DNA of 64,000 bases from Planctomycetota bacterium (GCA_020060765.1 JAGUZQ010000056.1:1-64000), one strand, 5' to 3'. Counted from the first letter of the stretch, positions 1 through 7,902 are shown. The notes: generated by a model from the letters alone, not told the origin. A program made the numbers and translations.

Positions 1-433
1 ATAGTGTCAACTGGTTGCAGGAATCGGTTGTTTCCAAAATATTGGGCTGCTCCGAAAACGCCTGTAAAATAGGCATTTTTTCGAAAAGTGTCACGCTTAT
101 AACCTGTAGAATTGTGTAGAGGCTCTGCTTCAGGCCGAGTTCCTTCTTGACGATGGCAACAAGTACGTAGACCGCGATGGAAATCCAATTCCTACCCGGA
201 ACTTGACCGTTTGGCGGTGGTATGGGACTCCTTGCCGGAGCATATCAGGAAAACCATTTTGACCGTTGCGGGACTGGATTCCTGACTGTTGTCTACCGCC
301 GTCTACGCGTCTACATTGTCTACGCTAGAAGCTTTCGTTTAGGGGCGAATGGTTAAACAATTAAAGATGATAGCGGCAAGGCTGCTATCTCCGCGCTGGC
401 TGAATCTGGCGGTGGGAATACAAGGGGGTGTGA
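1..433. other. Gene debris with no intact ORF
   Basis: No convincing intact gene is visible. Short reading frames that look like gene ends remain: a plus-strand tail closing near 285 that reads WDSLPEHIRKTILTVAGLDS, and another closing near 436 that reads AAISALAESGGGNTRG. They are consistent with decayed accessory genes such as phage or integrated elements. The hexamer GTCTAC occurs four times within 291-323. The preceding gene, if any, lies outside the window. Confidence 0.4.
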
Positions 434-670
434 ATGAACCAGTTACTTCCCAAACATCTCTGGTGGCGGTTGGTAATCCGACCGCGTCTGCTGGCCGGAA
501 GGCGACGGTATAATCTGGCGCGGCGGATCATACGGAATGAGCGGAGAAAATTGCTTTGCGCCGTTCTTGACCAGCTTGGCTATCAACCCAGCCAAACGGT
601 GATAGCACGGCAGCTTGGCGTCTCCCAGGCGACTATCTCACGCGATTTGAAAGCCTTGCAGCTTGCATGA
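434..670 (+). CDS. Small helix-turn-helix protein
   Basis: A 78-residue, strongly basic protein. Its C-terminal third reads VIARQLGVSQATISRDLKAL (about residues 56-75), a textbook helix-turn-helix like that at the N-terminus of ArgR/DeoR-type regulators. The N-terminal half is rich in Arg. The start is supported by a good ribosome binding site (AAGGGGGTG, 4 nt upstream). No effector domain is present, so it is either a minimal DNA-binding protein or a fragment of a larger one. It lies among accessory gene debris upstream of the pseudopilin/glycosidase genes, and its target is unknown. The HTH call is fairly safe, but whether the gene is expressed is not known. Confidence 0.55.
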   Translation: MNQLLPKHLWWRLVIRPRLLAGRRRYNLARRIIRNERRKLLCAVLDQLGYQPSQTVIARQLGVSQATISRDLKALQLA

Positions 671-902
671 ATCGCCCAAGCTATCCCGCCATGATATCAC
701 GTTGACGGGTTATCCGTTCCCATGTTAAGCCTTTCTACACTTCCAGAATCCCCGGTTTTGCGGTAACGGCGACTTAATGCCTATTTCAACGGCATCGGCC
801 TTTCACTGATTGCAAATAATGCAAAACTGCGGCGGGCAGAAACCGGGGTTTTCGTCCAAAAGGGAAAGCGAGCGGCGGAAAGGAATCTTTTCGCCTTACT
901 GC

Positions 903-1014
903 GCGAACGGATTTTCCCAAAAGTCGCGCGATTGCCGCTTCAAGATACCGGAAATCACTTTGGCGCTCCACGGCTGGATGGTGCGGGCGGTGGAACTTTC
1001 GCCTCTGTAAATTA
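903..1014. repeat. Direct repeat, left copy (recombinase tail)
   Basis: Pairs with 7410-7522 in the same orientation. Shared blocks include TTTTCCCAAAAGTCGCGCGA, CTCCACGGCTGG and GGTGCGGG. The two copies bracket the first pseudopilin/glycosidase cassette. Confidence 0.7.
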
Positions 1015-1045
1015 CATGCTATCCATCGCAACGATATCATCTTTA
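903..1045 (-). pseudogene. Degraded serine recombinase C-terminal fragment (left copy)
   Basis: DNA from about 903 to 1014 aligns, by eye at roughly 78% identity, with 7410-7522, and a further match (GATATCATCT) follows a small gap. The right-hand copy encodes the C-terminal helical tail of a serine recombinase on the minus strand. Here the frame is broken, so this is a remnant. Both copies have the same orientation and bracket about 6.4 kb holding the AbiEi/pseudopilin/glycosidase genes. This could mark an insertion boundary or a duplication. Alignment was by eye only. Confidence 0.5.
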
Positions 1046-1260
1046 CATATAAGTAAGTTATGTGAAAATATAGCAAAATACGCGATTTGCCAGAAACCAA
1101 ATTTGCTAATACAAATCGCCGTGTTATAGTAATTTCGCTAGCCGGAAATGCTCAACTACTGTTTCATAATAGGGAAAATAAGACAAAAAGTATCTTTATT
1201 TTACCAGCAACAACGGAACTTGCACTAGAGTATGGCCACAAAAAAAGTAGAAAAAGCACT

Positions 1261-2550
1261 ATGACTGAAAAAAACAGAAGCAAATATGTGATGCTGAAAG
1301 AACTTGCCATTTCGCAGGCAAGTTATTTTTCCGCCAAGCAAGCGTACTCCCTCGGGTTTACTCATGGGACACATTCATATCATTGCAATAATAATGATTG
1401 GCAGCATATTGATTGCGGAATATTTGCTCTTTCCGGAATCAGAGACGTGTCTAGCAGGGATGATTTGGCAAGGTGGTGCTTGTGGAGTAGAAACAGAGAG
1501 GGTAAAACCCAAGGCGTAATATGTAATGAAAGCGCCTTATATTATTTCGGCCTTATTGACAAATCTCCGCTTAAGGTTCACCTTGCTGTTCCTGGTAATT
1601 TTAGAAAGAAGCATTCCCAAGTTATTCTGCATGCCATAGGTTTTCCGCTGTTGGATGTAGATAAAAAGGGTATAGTTCTAGTGACAAAGCCTTTGCGCAC
1701 CCTAATGGATACAAAGGATTTGCCTGTAATAAAGAAGCAATTTTCTGAAATAGTACAAAAATCAGTTTCCATGGGATTGATTACCAGCCAGCAGGCGTTT
1801 CTGAGAGGATGGTTGCCAGAGCCAATGCCGCCATGTAAGGAGGTCGCAGTGAGAAGAACATATTCCATAGATCGTAATTGCCATTCTGTCCGGGCTTTTA
1901 CTTTGGTGGAGCTGCTGGTTACGGTTGCAATCATCTCGATATTAGCTGGTTTACTGCTGCCTGTTCTGCGAAGTGCGATGGAAATGGGACGCTCAATTTC
2001 ATGCGTCAACAATCTTCGACAGATCGGACTTATGCAAAGGTTTTATCAGGATGACAATGCGGGCAATTGTTCCTACTACTGCTTTCGCACCACCACCACT
2101 TGGCCGGAAGGGGGCAACTCCTGGAAATGGTATTGGCATGCCCTGTACCCGTACCTGAAAGGCGCAGAGGGCGTAATGCACTGTCCGGCAAACGAGACTA
2201 TAGAAAAAAAGAATGTATTCGACATCACCATCCCTGATGCCAAATCGTACGGGCAGAATTTCAAATTCCGCACTATATGGGACGTTCCTCCCTCAGACTC
2301 GACCATAAGGATTTCCTCGGTAAAAAGACCTGGATATGTCGTTATCAACGGCGATGCCCGTTATATGCATTTGCGCGCAACTACTTCCGCAATATGGGAA
2401 GATCAAGATATGGCTTTTCGGCATCAAGACAAGTCAAACTTCCTGCTGCTGGACGGTCATGTGGAAAGCTTCAAGATATACCAGATCGGCACCTCCATGG
2501 TGATTACCGGCTGGCCGCAGGATTATGACCGCTGGACACCGTGCCCTTAA
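1261..2550 (+). CDS. AbiEi-like DNA-binding protein continuous in frame with an H-X9-DG pseudopilin
   Basis: A 429-residue frame if started at ATG 1261; an upstream in-frame start at 1087 would add 58 unconvincing residues. Residues about 8-190 resemble the AbiEi-type antitoxin/regulator: a winged-helix start (ASYFSAKQAYSLGFTHGTHS), a following D-CGIFALSG strand, then ESALYYFGL and LVTKPLRTLMD. From codon 197 (position 1849) a prepilin begins, with [20 protein letters not shown], and it ends in a degenerate H-X9-DG (RHQDKSNFLLLDGHVE). No stop codon separates the halves. A near-perfect ribosome binding site (TAAGGAGGT at 1836-1844) precedes an in-frame GTG at 1849, so the pilin is probably also made alone. 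No AbiEii-type toxin gene is adjacent. The DNA is AT-rich for this region, suggesting transfer. A fused prepilin would have its signal segment buried mid-protein, which argues that separate translation matters. Confidence 0.6.
   Translation: MTEKNRSKYVMLKELAISQASYFSAKQAYSLGFTHGTHSYHCNNNDWQHIDCGIFALSGIRDVSSRDDLARWCLWSRNREGKTQGVICNESALYYFGLIDKSPLKVHLAVPGNFRKKHSQVILHAIGFPLLDVDKKGIVLVTKPLRTLMDTKDLPVIKKQFSEIVQKSVSMGLITSQQAFLRGWLPEPMPPCKEVAVRRTYSIDRNCHSVRAFTLVELLVTVAIISILAGLLLPVLRSAMEMGRSISCVNNLRQIGLMQRFYQDDNAGNCSYYCFRTTTTWPEGGNSWKWYWHALYPYLKGAEGVMHCPANETIEKKNVFDITIPDAKSYGQNFKFRTIWDVPPSDSTIRISSVKRPGYVVINGDARYMHLRATTSAIWEDQDMAFRHQDKSNFLLLDGHVESFKIYQIGTSMVITGWPQDYDRWTPCP
1836..1851 (+). promoter_or_regulatory. 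Internal ribosome binding site and GTG start for the pseudopilin
   Basis: TAAGGAGGT, then CGCA, then GTG, inside and in frame with the AbiEi-like reading frame. This is the strongest Shine-Dalgarno match near this gene and would place the prepilin signal ten to twenty residues from a new N-terminus, as secretion requires. It decides the start of the pseudopilin. Confidence 0.7.
1849..2550 (+). CDS. H-X9-DG type II pseudopilin-like protein (internal start)
   Basis: A 233-residue protein from GTG 1849. Fourteen basic and polar residues precede [23 protein letters not shown], a classic prepilin peptidase site (cut before F, Glu at +5) and hydrophobic helix. It continues with CVNNLRQIGLMQRFYQDDN, the helical region usual in these proteins, then HCPAN (residues about 110-114) and a C-terminal RHQDKSNFLLLDGHVE close to the H-X9-DG motif. 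Such proteins are greatly expanded in Lentisphaerota and Planctomycetota. They are exported and may form pseudopili or coat complexes, but individual roles are unknown. The glycosidase gene begins 34 nt downstream, so co-transcription is likely. Confidence 0.7.
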   Translation: MRRTYSIDRNCHSVRAFTLVELLVTVAIISILAGLLLPVLRSAMEMGRSISCVNNLRQIGLMQRFYQDDNAGNCSYYCFRTTTTWPEGGNSWKWYWHALYPYLKGAEGVMHCPANETIEKKNVFDITIPDAKSYGQNFKFRTIWDVPPSDSTIRISSVKRPGYVVINGDARYMHLRATTSAIWEDQDMAFRHQDKSNFLLLDGHVESFKIYQIGTSMVITGWPQDYDRWTPCP

Positions 2551-2584
2551 CCTTTTCATCCATATCCCCACGAAAGGAGCAAAC

Positions 2585-5500
2585 ATGTACTTTAAAGCAA
2601 AGGTTTTGACTGCCGTTATTGTGTTGATTGCGTCGGGAGCTTTTGCCATGGAAGCGACGCTTGAAACAGGCGAAAGCATTTTTCCCTCGCGCGGCACGGC
2701 ATGGACATTTACTGACAAACCTTTTGCTCTGCGGCAGATAACGGAAAAAAGCGGGCAAAAGAATTTTCTTTCCTCCCCCGCTGGTTTGATTCTCAGAAAC
2801 GGAAAAACAGCAGCTTTTCTCGAACCGGGGAAAGAAGCTTTTTATTCCGGCAAAAACTATGTCTGTGCTATCCAGGACTATCCGGGAAGTATTAACATAA
2901 AACAGCATGTCCTCTCGCACGACGACTCTCTCTTCTGGGAGGTTATCGTCAGAAACAACGATGCCGGGGAAGCATGGCTGGACATGTCTTTGCGATTGCC
3001 GGTAGCGCCGGAATTAGGCGAGTCCTACTGGGACGGGTTCGAACTTCACGGTAAAGATAGATTCCCTGTCGTCCGCACTAAGATGCTCAACACATTCCCT
3101 GTCGCTTATCTGTTTGACGGAAATTCGGGGCTTTGCCTGGGCATGCCCCCGGCTATGGAAACCAGCTATCTGGAAAACGGCGTCGACAGCCAGGGGAGAA
3201 TGTTCTACGGCACAAGGGTTGTCCTTGCCCCAGGACAGGAAGCGACCATCCGTTTTGTTTTATATAATGTCGCGCCGATATCTGGATATCGCGACGCGGT
3301 GCATGGCTATTACCGGCGTTTCCCCGCTTCTTTCGCGCCTGCTGACAATACCGATCCCCGCCTTACGTCGGGGAGACGAATTGACAGCTTGCAGGTATGC
3401 CATTACGGTAACGGCATAGACGACGCAAACAAGGCGGTGAAACTTGGCGAAAGTAACAGTGGTTATGAATGGGGTTACTGCATGTACCGGCGAGGCGGGG
3501 ATTTTTATGTGCGCCCGGAATACTGGGATATGCCGCTAACTGAAGGAATGCTGAAAACCATCGATAATCTTAATAAAAAAGGCAGTCCTGACCGCACCGA
3601 CATGAACAGGTTCGTCGATGAGCGCAGGGAAATGTTCCGCAACGCCGACCTTCGCGGCAATAGCTCATTGTGTTTTTACATTCTGAACTATATCGAAAAA
3701 GACTTGGCAGAAAGGCTCGGGGTATTGGATTATACCTATCCCCCCAACAAAAGCATACCGGCGTTGAGAAGCGGCTGGGGGTTGCCCTATAACAGCCAAT
3801 ACCACATCTTCCCCTGGGCCACTCCGTTCGAGCAGATCGTCAAACGCGATATACCGGAAGTGCTCCGCGACCTCGACACTTACGGCATCGCTTTCGACTG
3901 CTACGGGAACTACGAAGAAAACACCAACTATTACCGTGGCTCCTTAGATTACTTCATGCCGGGGTGGAGCTACGACGAGGAAGGGAAATACATCGCGCGC
4001 TCCCTGGGATTCCGCAAGCTTACCGAATATTTTCACACCTTGAAAAAGGACGGCAAGCGGATTGCCGTCTGGGCCAACGGTATCTCCCAGCCGCATCCCC
4101 TTTGCCACTTCGCACCAGACCTGTTCATGAGCGAGGACAAGTATGTCAGGATGCTGGAGGAAGACAATCGCCGGAAGTATCTGCATTACCGTATATTCGC
4201 CGGACACAAGCCGGTGGATCATCATTCCTATGCCAGCAACGTGAAACTCGGCGACTATCTCCCGTGGGAGACGATGTCTCCGGAAGAAATACGTTCGGCA
4301 TACGACGACTTTATTCGCGATTATGTGGTTTTCCTTTACCAGGCCGGGCAGATGCCCAGCAGGCACACCATCGGCTCCCATCAGGTAGTATCAGACGAAT
4401 TGCCTTTCTTGCTTGATGTGCTACCGCGCGGTTACGAGCCTGTGCCGGGAAGCAAGGGCGAAGCGGTTTTGGAGAGGGTGCGTTACGGCGACGGACTGGG
4501 CGCGGTCGTGGTCAGCAGCAACCGGACGGCAGAACCGGTAACAACAGACGAAGCTTTCAATAATGCCTATATCGGCAATTTTACGGCTGTTCCCTTCAAT
4601 CTCCGAGGCGGAGATATGTCGTTCAAACTTGAAGGGCAGATTTCTTCCTACCGGATAGACGTGAAACCGCTGGAAAACGCTCTTACCGTTTTCCCCTTAG
4701 CGTTGCGCCTGTCGGAAGCGGCGGCGATTTCCGGCAGATCCACGCTGACCCGCGACGCGGTTTCGATTACCTACACTGCCAGCATAATAACGGAAAATGA
4801 CGGCGGCGCGATGCTCTTTGTAAAAGCCGATCACGAATATGAAATCGTCGCCATCGAGGTCAACGGCAAGCCTGTCGGCAAGGCCAGACAAATCGCCCTG
4901 ACCAAGGGGGAAAACAAAATTGAGGTGGCGACAAAATCGAAACTGTTCAAGTCGGGCGAATCCGAGTTGACGTCTTTCCCCTTCGCGGACGCTGTTATAG
5001 TATTGCCTGATGGCGCCAATCCGCGTACTGCCGCGACGGCGCAGGCCTTGCAGGACTTTTTTGAAATCCGTTTGAAAAAGAAACCGGAAGTGACGGGGGC
5101 GGTGCCTTCCGATCGTCCGGCGATAATGCTTTCGGATAATCCGGAATTTTCTGAGCGGGGATGCTGGTGCGAGGGAAATATTCTCCGTATCTCGGGATGT
5201 GACGCTTTCGATCTTCAACAGAACGCCTGGCTCTTTATGCGCTTCCTGGAGAGGTACGGTAAGAATTTTTCACCGCGAAAGGAAACTCAATACGGTAGCG
5301 GAGAAGCAACCAGGAGCATGCTGCGAAAAGCGGGGTGGCTCAACCAGTGGATTCCCGCCGTGCAGACCGCCAAGCGGGTGCCGTGGAACAGCTACAGGCG
5401 CAATTCCGAACAAAGCACGACCCAGGATGCGGCAATCGACGTTGGCAAGCTCAAACGGATTTCGGCGGTCAGGACAGCCGTTGCGCCGGTAGTGGACGGA

Positions 5501-6052
5501 AAGCTTGATGACGAAATTTGGAAGTCTGCTCAACCGGCGGATGACTTTAAGCTGCTAAATCTGGCCGGTGAAGAGCCTACTCAAAAAGCTTCGGTAAAGT
5601 TGGTTTATACCGACGACACTCTCTATGTCGGATTCGTTTGCCACGAGCGGGATATGGACAAGACATTCGCCCAGATTAAGCAACGTGACGGCATGGTCTG
5701 GCTGGATGACGATTTTGAACTTCGTCTTGGTGTAGGCGTCCCTCCCGAAGCCGCCTCTTATAAATATTATGTATTTTTGCTGAATTCGATCAACACTCAG
5801 ATGGATAGCGAAAACAACGGACAGGGGATAAAATGGGACGCGGTCTGGACTTCTGCCGTGCATAAGGACGAAACCTTTTGGTCTGGCGAAATTGCCATCC
5901 CGCTTGCCGCCATTCCCGGAGGCGAAAGCAAAACCTGGCGCGTCAATTTCTCCCGCGCGGAAAAGCCGAATAGTGAGTTTTCAAGTTGGGCTTCCATGGA
6001 CGCCAGAACCGTGGATAATCCAAGTTGCTTTGGCGTGCTGGAATTCAAATAA
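2585..6052 (+). CDS. Secreted multidomain glycoside hydrolase-like protein with CBM9-like C-terminus
   Basis: A 1155-residue protein. Start ATG 2585 is chosen because of the CACGAAAGGAGC site and because it gives a clean signal peptide (MYFKAKVLTAVIVLIASGAFA). Residues about 30-270 look like a beta-sandwich. Residues about 290-620 look like a TIM-barrel glycosidase core rich in Trp, Tyr and Asp (for example FDCYGNYEE and PGWSYDEEGKY). Residues about 798-892 resemble the N-terminal domain of GH67 alpha-glucuronidases (VIVLPDGANPRTAATAQALQ). Residues about 958-1155 match CBM9-like modules (VVDGKLDDEIWKSAQPADDF). The substrate is unknown and no family assignment for the core is certain. It probably acts in the periplasm or outside the cell on a complex glycan. 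It is the first gene of a tight three-gene run with the next two. Confidence 0.65.
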   Translation: MYFKAKVLTAVIVLIASGAFAMEATLETGESIFPSRGTAWTFTDKPFALRQITEKSGQKNFLSSPAGLILRNGKTAAFLEPGKEAFYSGKNYVCAIQDYPGSINIKQHVLSHDDSLFWEVIVRNNDAGEAWLDMSLRLPVAPELGESYWDGFELHGKDRFPVVRTKMLNTFPVAYLFDGNSGLCLGMPPAMETSYLENGVDSQGRMFYGTRVVLAPGQEATIRFVLYNVAPISGYRDAVHGYYRRFPASFAPADNTDPRLTSGRRIDSLQVCHYGNGIDDANKAVKLGESNSGYEWGYCMYRRGGDFYVRPEYWDMPLTEGMLKTIDNLNKKGSPDRTDMNRFVDERREMFRNADLRGNSSLCFYILNYIEKDLAERLGVLDYTYPPNKSIPALRSGWGLPYNSQYHIFPWATPFEQIVKRDIPEVLRDLDTYGIAFDCYGNYEENTNYYRGSLDYFMPGWSYDEEGKYIARSLGFRKLTEYFHTLKKDGKRIAVWANGISQPHPLCHFAPDLFMSEDKYVRMLEEDNRRKYLHYRIFAGHKPVDHHSYASNVKLGDYLPWETMSPEEIRSAYDDFIRDYVVFLYQAGQMPSRHTIGSHQVVSDELPFLLDVLPRGYEPVPGSKGEAVLERVRYGDGLGAVVVSSNRTAEPVTTDEAFNNAYIGNFTAVPFNLRGGDMSFKLEGQISSYRIDVKPLENALTVFPLALRLSEAAAISGRSTLTRDAVSITYTASIITENDGGAMLFVKADHEYEIVAIEVNGKPVGKARQIALTKGENKIEVATKSKLFKSGESELTSFPFADAVIVLPDGANPRTAATAQALQDFFEIRLKKKPEVTGAVPSDRPAIMLSDNPEFSERGCWCEGNILRISGCDAFDLQQNAWLFMRFLERYGKNFSPRKETQYGSGEATRSMLRKAGWLNQWIPAVQTAKRVPWNSYRRNSEQSTTQDAAIDVGKLKRISAVRTAVAPVVDGKLDDEIWKSAQPADDFKLLNLAGEEPTQKASVKLVYTDDTLYVGFVCHERDMDKTFAQIKQRDGMVWLDDDFELRLGVGVPPEAASYKYYVFLLNSINTQMDSENNGQGIKWDAVWTSAVHKDETFWSGEIAIPLAAIPGGESKTWRVNFSRAEKPNSEFSSWASMDARTVDNPSCFGVLEFK

Positions 6053-6062
6053 GGGGCATTCC

Positions 6063-6692
6063 ATGAAAAGATGTGCCCTGCGACAAAGATGGAGATTCAG
6101 GTTGGCAGTCATGACGATATGCCTTGCCGCAGCTTTTTTTCTAGGGAAAACGCTAATAACCCACGCTCTGGAAGGCCAGTTGATTGACGTATTAGGAATG
6201 CAACCATCGGGAGATGGCGAAAGCTCCCTTGAATTGGAAATCGCCGAGTTCGCCGGTATATCCGATGAGTACCGGGAGGCTTGCCGAGGGTTTTACGCAG
6301 AAAAGCAAAGCAATAACCCCGCGGCCAGTTATGCCGAAAGTGAAAAGCGGTTTCGGCACATATACGAAACTACCGCCAGCGGTGAGGAGAAAATCCGGTG
6401 TGCGTATTTTCTCGCCTGTACGGCATTCCTGAAGAGGGATTTCGGGAAATCCTATCAATATTGTTCTATTGTTCTGAGTCTCTCGTCAAGTTTGTATCCA
6501 GATAACGAAGATGCTGTTTTGGCTCGTTCACTTGCGCAAAAAGCTTACACGGGCGATGTGAACACTGGACACGTGTGCGCGATTCTGACGGCGAGGAAAC
6601 ATGATGAAACTGCACTAATGGCGAAAGAGTCGCAAGACTGGTTTTTGCACAGCCGGTTTGATCCTGATAAAAATAAACCGGAGGAGAAATGA
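6063..6692 (+). CDS. Membrane-anchored helical (TPR-like) protein of unknown function
   Basis: A 209-residue protein from ATG 6063. A hydrophobic segment (about residues 14-32, LAVMTICLAAAFFLGKTLI) after a basic N-terminus suggests a signal anchor. The body is helical and includes a TPR-like stretch (about residues 95-150: KIRCAYFLACTAFLKRDFGK, then a second helix pair). It starts 10 nt after the glycosidase gene and overlaps the next pseudopilin gene by four bases (ATGA), so the three are translationally coupled. I do not recognise a family. A role in assembling or tethering the neighbouring pseudopilin or glycosidase is an inference from position only. Confidence 0.55.
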   Translation: MKRCALRQRWRFRLAVMTICLAAAFFLGKTLITHALEGQLIDVLGMQPSGDGESSLELEIAEFAGISDEYREACRGFYAEKQSNNPAASYAESEKRFRHIYETTASGEEKIRCAYFLACTAFLKRDFGKSYQYCSIVLSLSSSLYPDNEDAVLARSLAQKAYTGDVNTGHVCAILTARKHDETALMAKESQDWFLHSRFDPDKNKPEEK

Positions 6693-7387
6693 TGATTTTT
6701 TCGCGAAAGACCAGCCGTTCAATCGCGCTTGTCGAATTGGCTGTTATAGTTGTGGTCTTGTGCATTTTTGGCTCGATATTCCGTGTCTCATCGAAAATGA
6801 TGACTGCAAAACTTCAGCAAGCGCAGTGCGTGGGAAATCTTAAGCATCTTATCGGAGGGTGGCAAAAGTATGTCCAAGATAATGACGGCATATTGCCGCC
6901 GACAAGAATAAAAATCGCATCAACCGGGAAAAGCTGGGAAGACTATGCTGTCTGGACAACCTTGATGCAGAACTATTTCGACGATCCGATGTTGTTAAAG
7001 ACAAAACCGGAAAAGTCCAATATCAGACTGACCGACGGCGGAGTTTTTCACTGTCCGGTCAAAAACGCCGCTCCTTCGGGACTGGAACCCCATTACGGCA
7101 TGAATACCATATTCGGAGACGGCAAGGATAGTTGGCATAGAATTAAAGACATATCGCTGCCCGGTCAGACCTTGGTTTTTGTGGACATAGAAAGCAGCTA
7201 TGTCTCCGGCGCTGTCTGGTGGGCAAACCGTTATGTTTCGTACCGGCACAGCCAGGGCAGCAATTGCGCCTTTGCGGACGGACACTGCGAATGGCTACCT
7301 AAGCAGGTTCTTTTTGTTCCAGAAGGAAGCCGATGGGAAGGAAGGCCTCCTTGGCAACCAAAAATCGGCGAACAAAGCACGGAATGA
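6689..7387 (+). CDS. Divergent pseudopilin-like H-X9-DG protein
   Basis: A 232-residue protein whose start overlaps the previous stop. The N-terminus (SRKTSRSIALVELAVIVVVL) keeps the prepilin layout, with basic residues, an ALVEL block with Glu at the +5 position and a hydrophobic helix. However, it lacks the usual F-T, and Gly/Ala before the cut site is replaced by Ser. It continues with CVGNLKHLIGGWQKYVQDND and HCPVKN, and ends in RHSQGSNCAFADGHCEW, a good match to H-X9-DG. It is the second pseudopilin in this cassette and more diverged than the first, perhaps a minor pseudopilin. Processing by prepilin peptidase is plausible but not certain. Confidence 0.65.
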   Translation: MMIFSRKTSRSIALVELAVIVVVLCIFGSIFRVSSKMMTAKLQQAQCVGNLKHLIGGWQKYVQDNDGILPPTRIKIASTGKSWEDYAVWTTLMQNYFDDPMLLKTKPEKSNIRLTDGGVFHCPVKNAAPSGLEPHYGMNTIFGDGKDSWHRIKDISLPGQTLVFVDIESSYVSGAVWWANRYVSYRHSQGSNCAFADGHCEWLPKQVLFVPEGSRWEGRPPWQPKIGEQSTE

Positions 7388-7393
7388 GTGCGC

Positions 7394-7750
7394 CTATTCT
7401 CTGTGCCCTGCGAACGGGTTTTCCCAAAAGTCGCGCGATTGCCTCTTTATGATGCTGGCAATTACCTTGGCACTCCACGGCTGGCCGGTGCGGGTGGAGA
7501 CTCCCGCTTCTGTCAATTTCATGGCAATCTGCCGCAAGGACTTACCTTGTTTGCGCCATGATATCATCTGCGTGATAGCATCCTGCTCCTGCCGGTTGGG
7601 AACAAGTTGTTTCGTCCCTGTCTCGTCAAGATGAACAACTGGAAGAAATCCCGCTTTCGCCAGATTATGACGCTGGAGGAAAGCGAAAAATGGCTTGCCC
7701 AAATCAGTGAGCAAGTGCGGAAGGCGTACAAACGGCTTCCGCCTGCACAT
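7394..7750 (-). pseudogene. 5'-truncated serine recombinase, C-terminal region (right copy)
   Basis: The minus-strand frame reads LVPNRQEQDAITQMISWRKQ, then GKSLRQIAMKLTEAGVSTRT, GQPWSAKVIASIIKR: the linker plus helix-turn-helix tail typical of serine recombinases of the resolvase/invertase type. The catalytic resolvase domain (Ser nucleophile, Arg residues) is missing, and the first 45 codons look unlike the family. It is therefore a fragment and unlikely to act alone. A degraded copy of the same tail lies at 903-1045. The stop falls seven bases beyond the upstream pseudopilin gene on the other strand. Confidence 0.55.
7410..7522. repeat. Direct repeat, right copy (recombinase tail)
   Basis: See the left copy at 903-1014. 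Here the sequence belongs to a longer recombinase fragment that continues to about 7640. Confidence 0.7.
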
Positions 7751-7827
7751 CCGGATCGGTGTTATCTAACTCCTTGACTGATAACGAAAAAGCCCTGCAG
7801 GTCAATGACTTGCAGGGCGATATAAGC

Positions 7828-7902
7828 TGGCATCCCCACGGGGATTCGAACCCCGGTTTTCAGACTGAGAATCTGACGTGCTGACCGCTGCACTATGAGG
7901 AC
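7828..7902 (-). tRNA. tRNA-Glu (anticodon CTC)
   Basis: The reverse complement folds as a complete 75-nt tRNA. The acceptor GTCCTCA pairs with TGGGGAT (with G-U pairs). The D arm is GTGC/GCAC, the anticodon stem TCAGA/TCTGA carries loop TTCTCAG (anticodon CTC), and the T arm CGGGG-TTCGAAT-CCCCG is perfect. The discriminator base is G and CCA is encoded. It reads GAG codons. tRNA genes are common integration sites, and recombinase and transposase remnants flank this one on either side. Folding was done by eye. Confidence 0.9.

Larger units (their letters stand above)
671..1260. other. Non-coding stretch with recombinase remnant and AT-rich leader
   Basis: No plausible intact gene. From about 903 to 1045 it carries a degraded copy of the serine-recombinase tail found intact at 7410-7570. 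From about 1015 the composition becomes AT-rich, and this stretch is the probable leader and promoter region of the AbiEi-like gene that follows. A ten-codon frame (ATG at 1231, MATKKVEKAL) ends immediately before that gene's likely start. Confidence 0.45.

Noticed and set aside
1261-1848. A complete AbiE toxin-antitoxin system
   Set aside because: Only the AbiEi-like half is present; no nucleotidyltransferase (AbiEii) gene is adjacent, so an abortive-infection role is not supported.
7631-7777. A 48-codon plus-strand frame (MNNWKKSRFRQIMTLEESEK...)
   Set aside because: Peptide-like composition, but no ribosome binding site and overlaps the recombinase fragment on the other strand; too weak to call.
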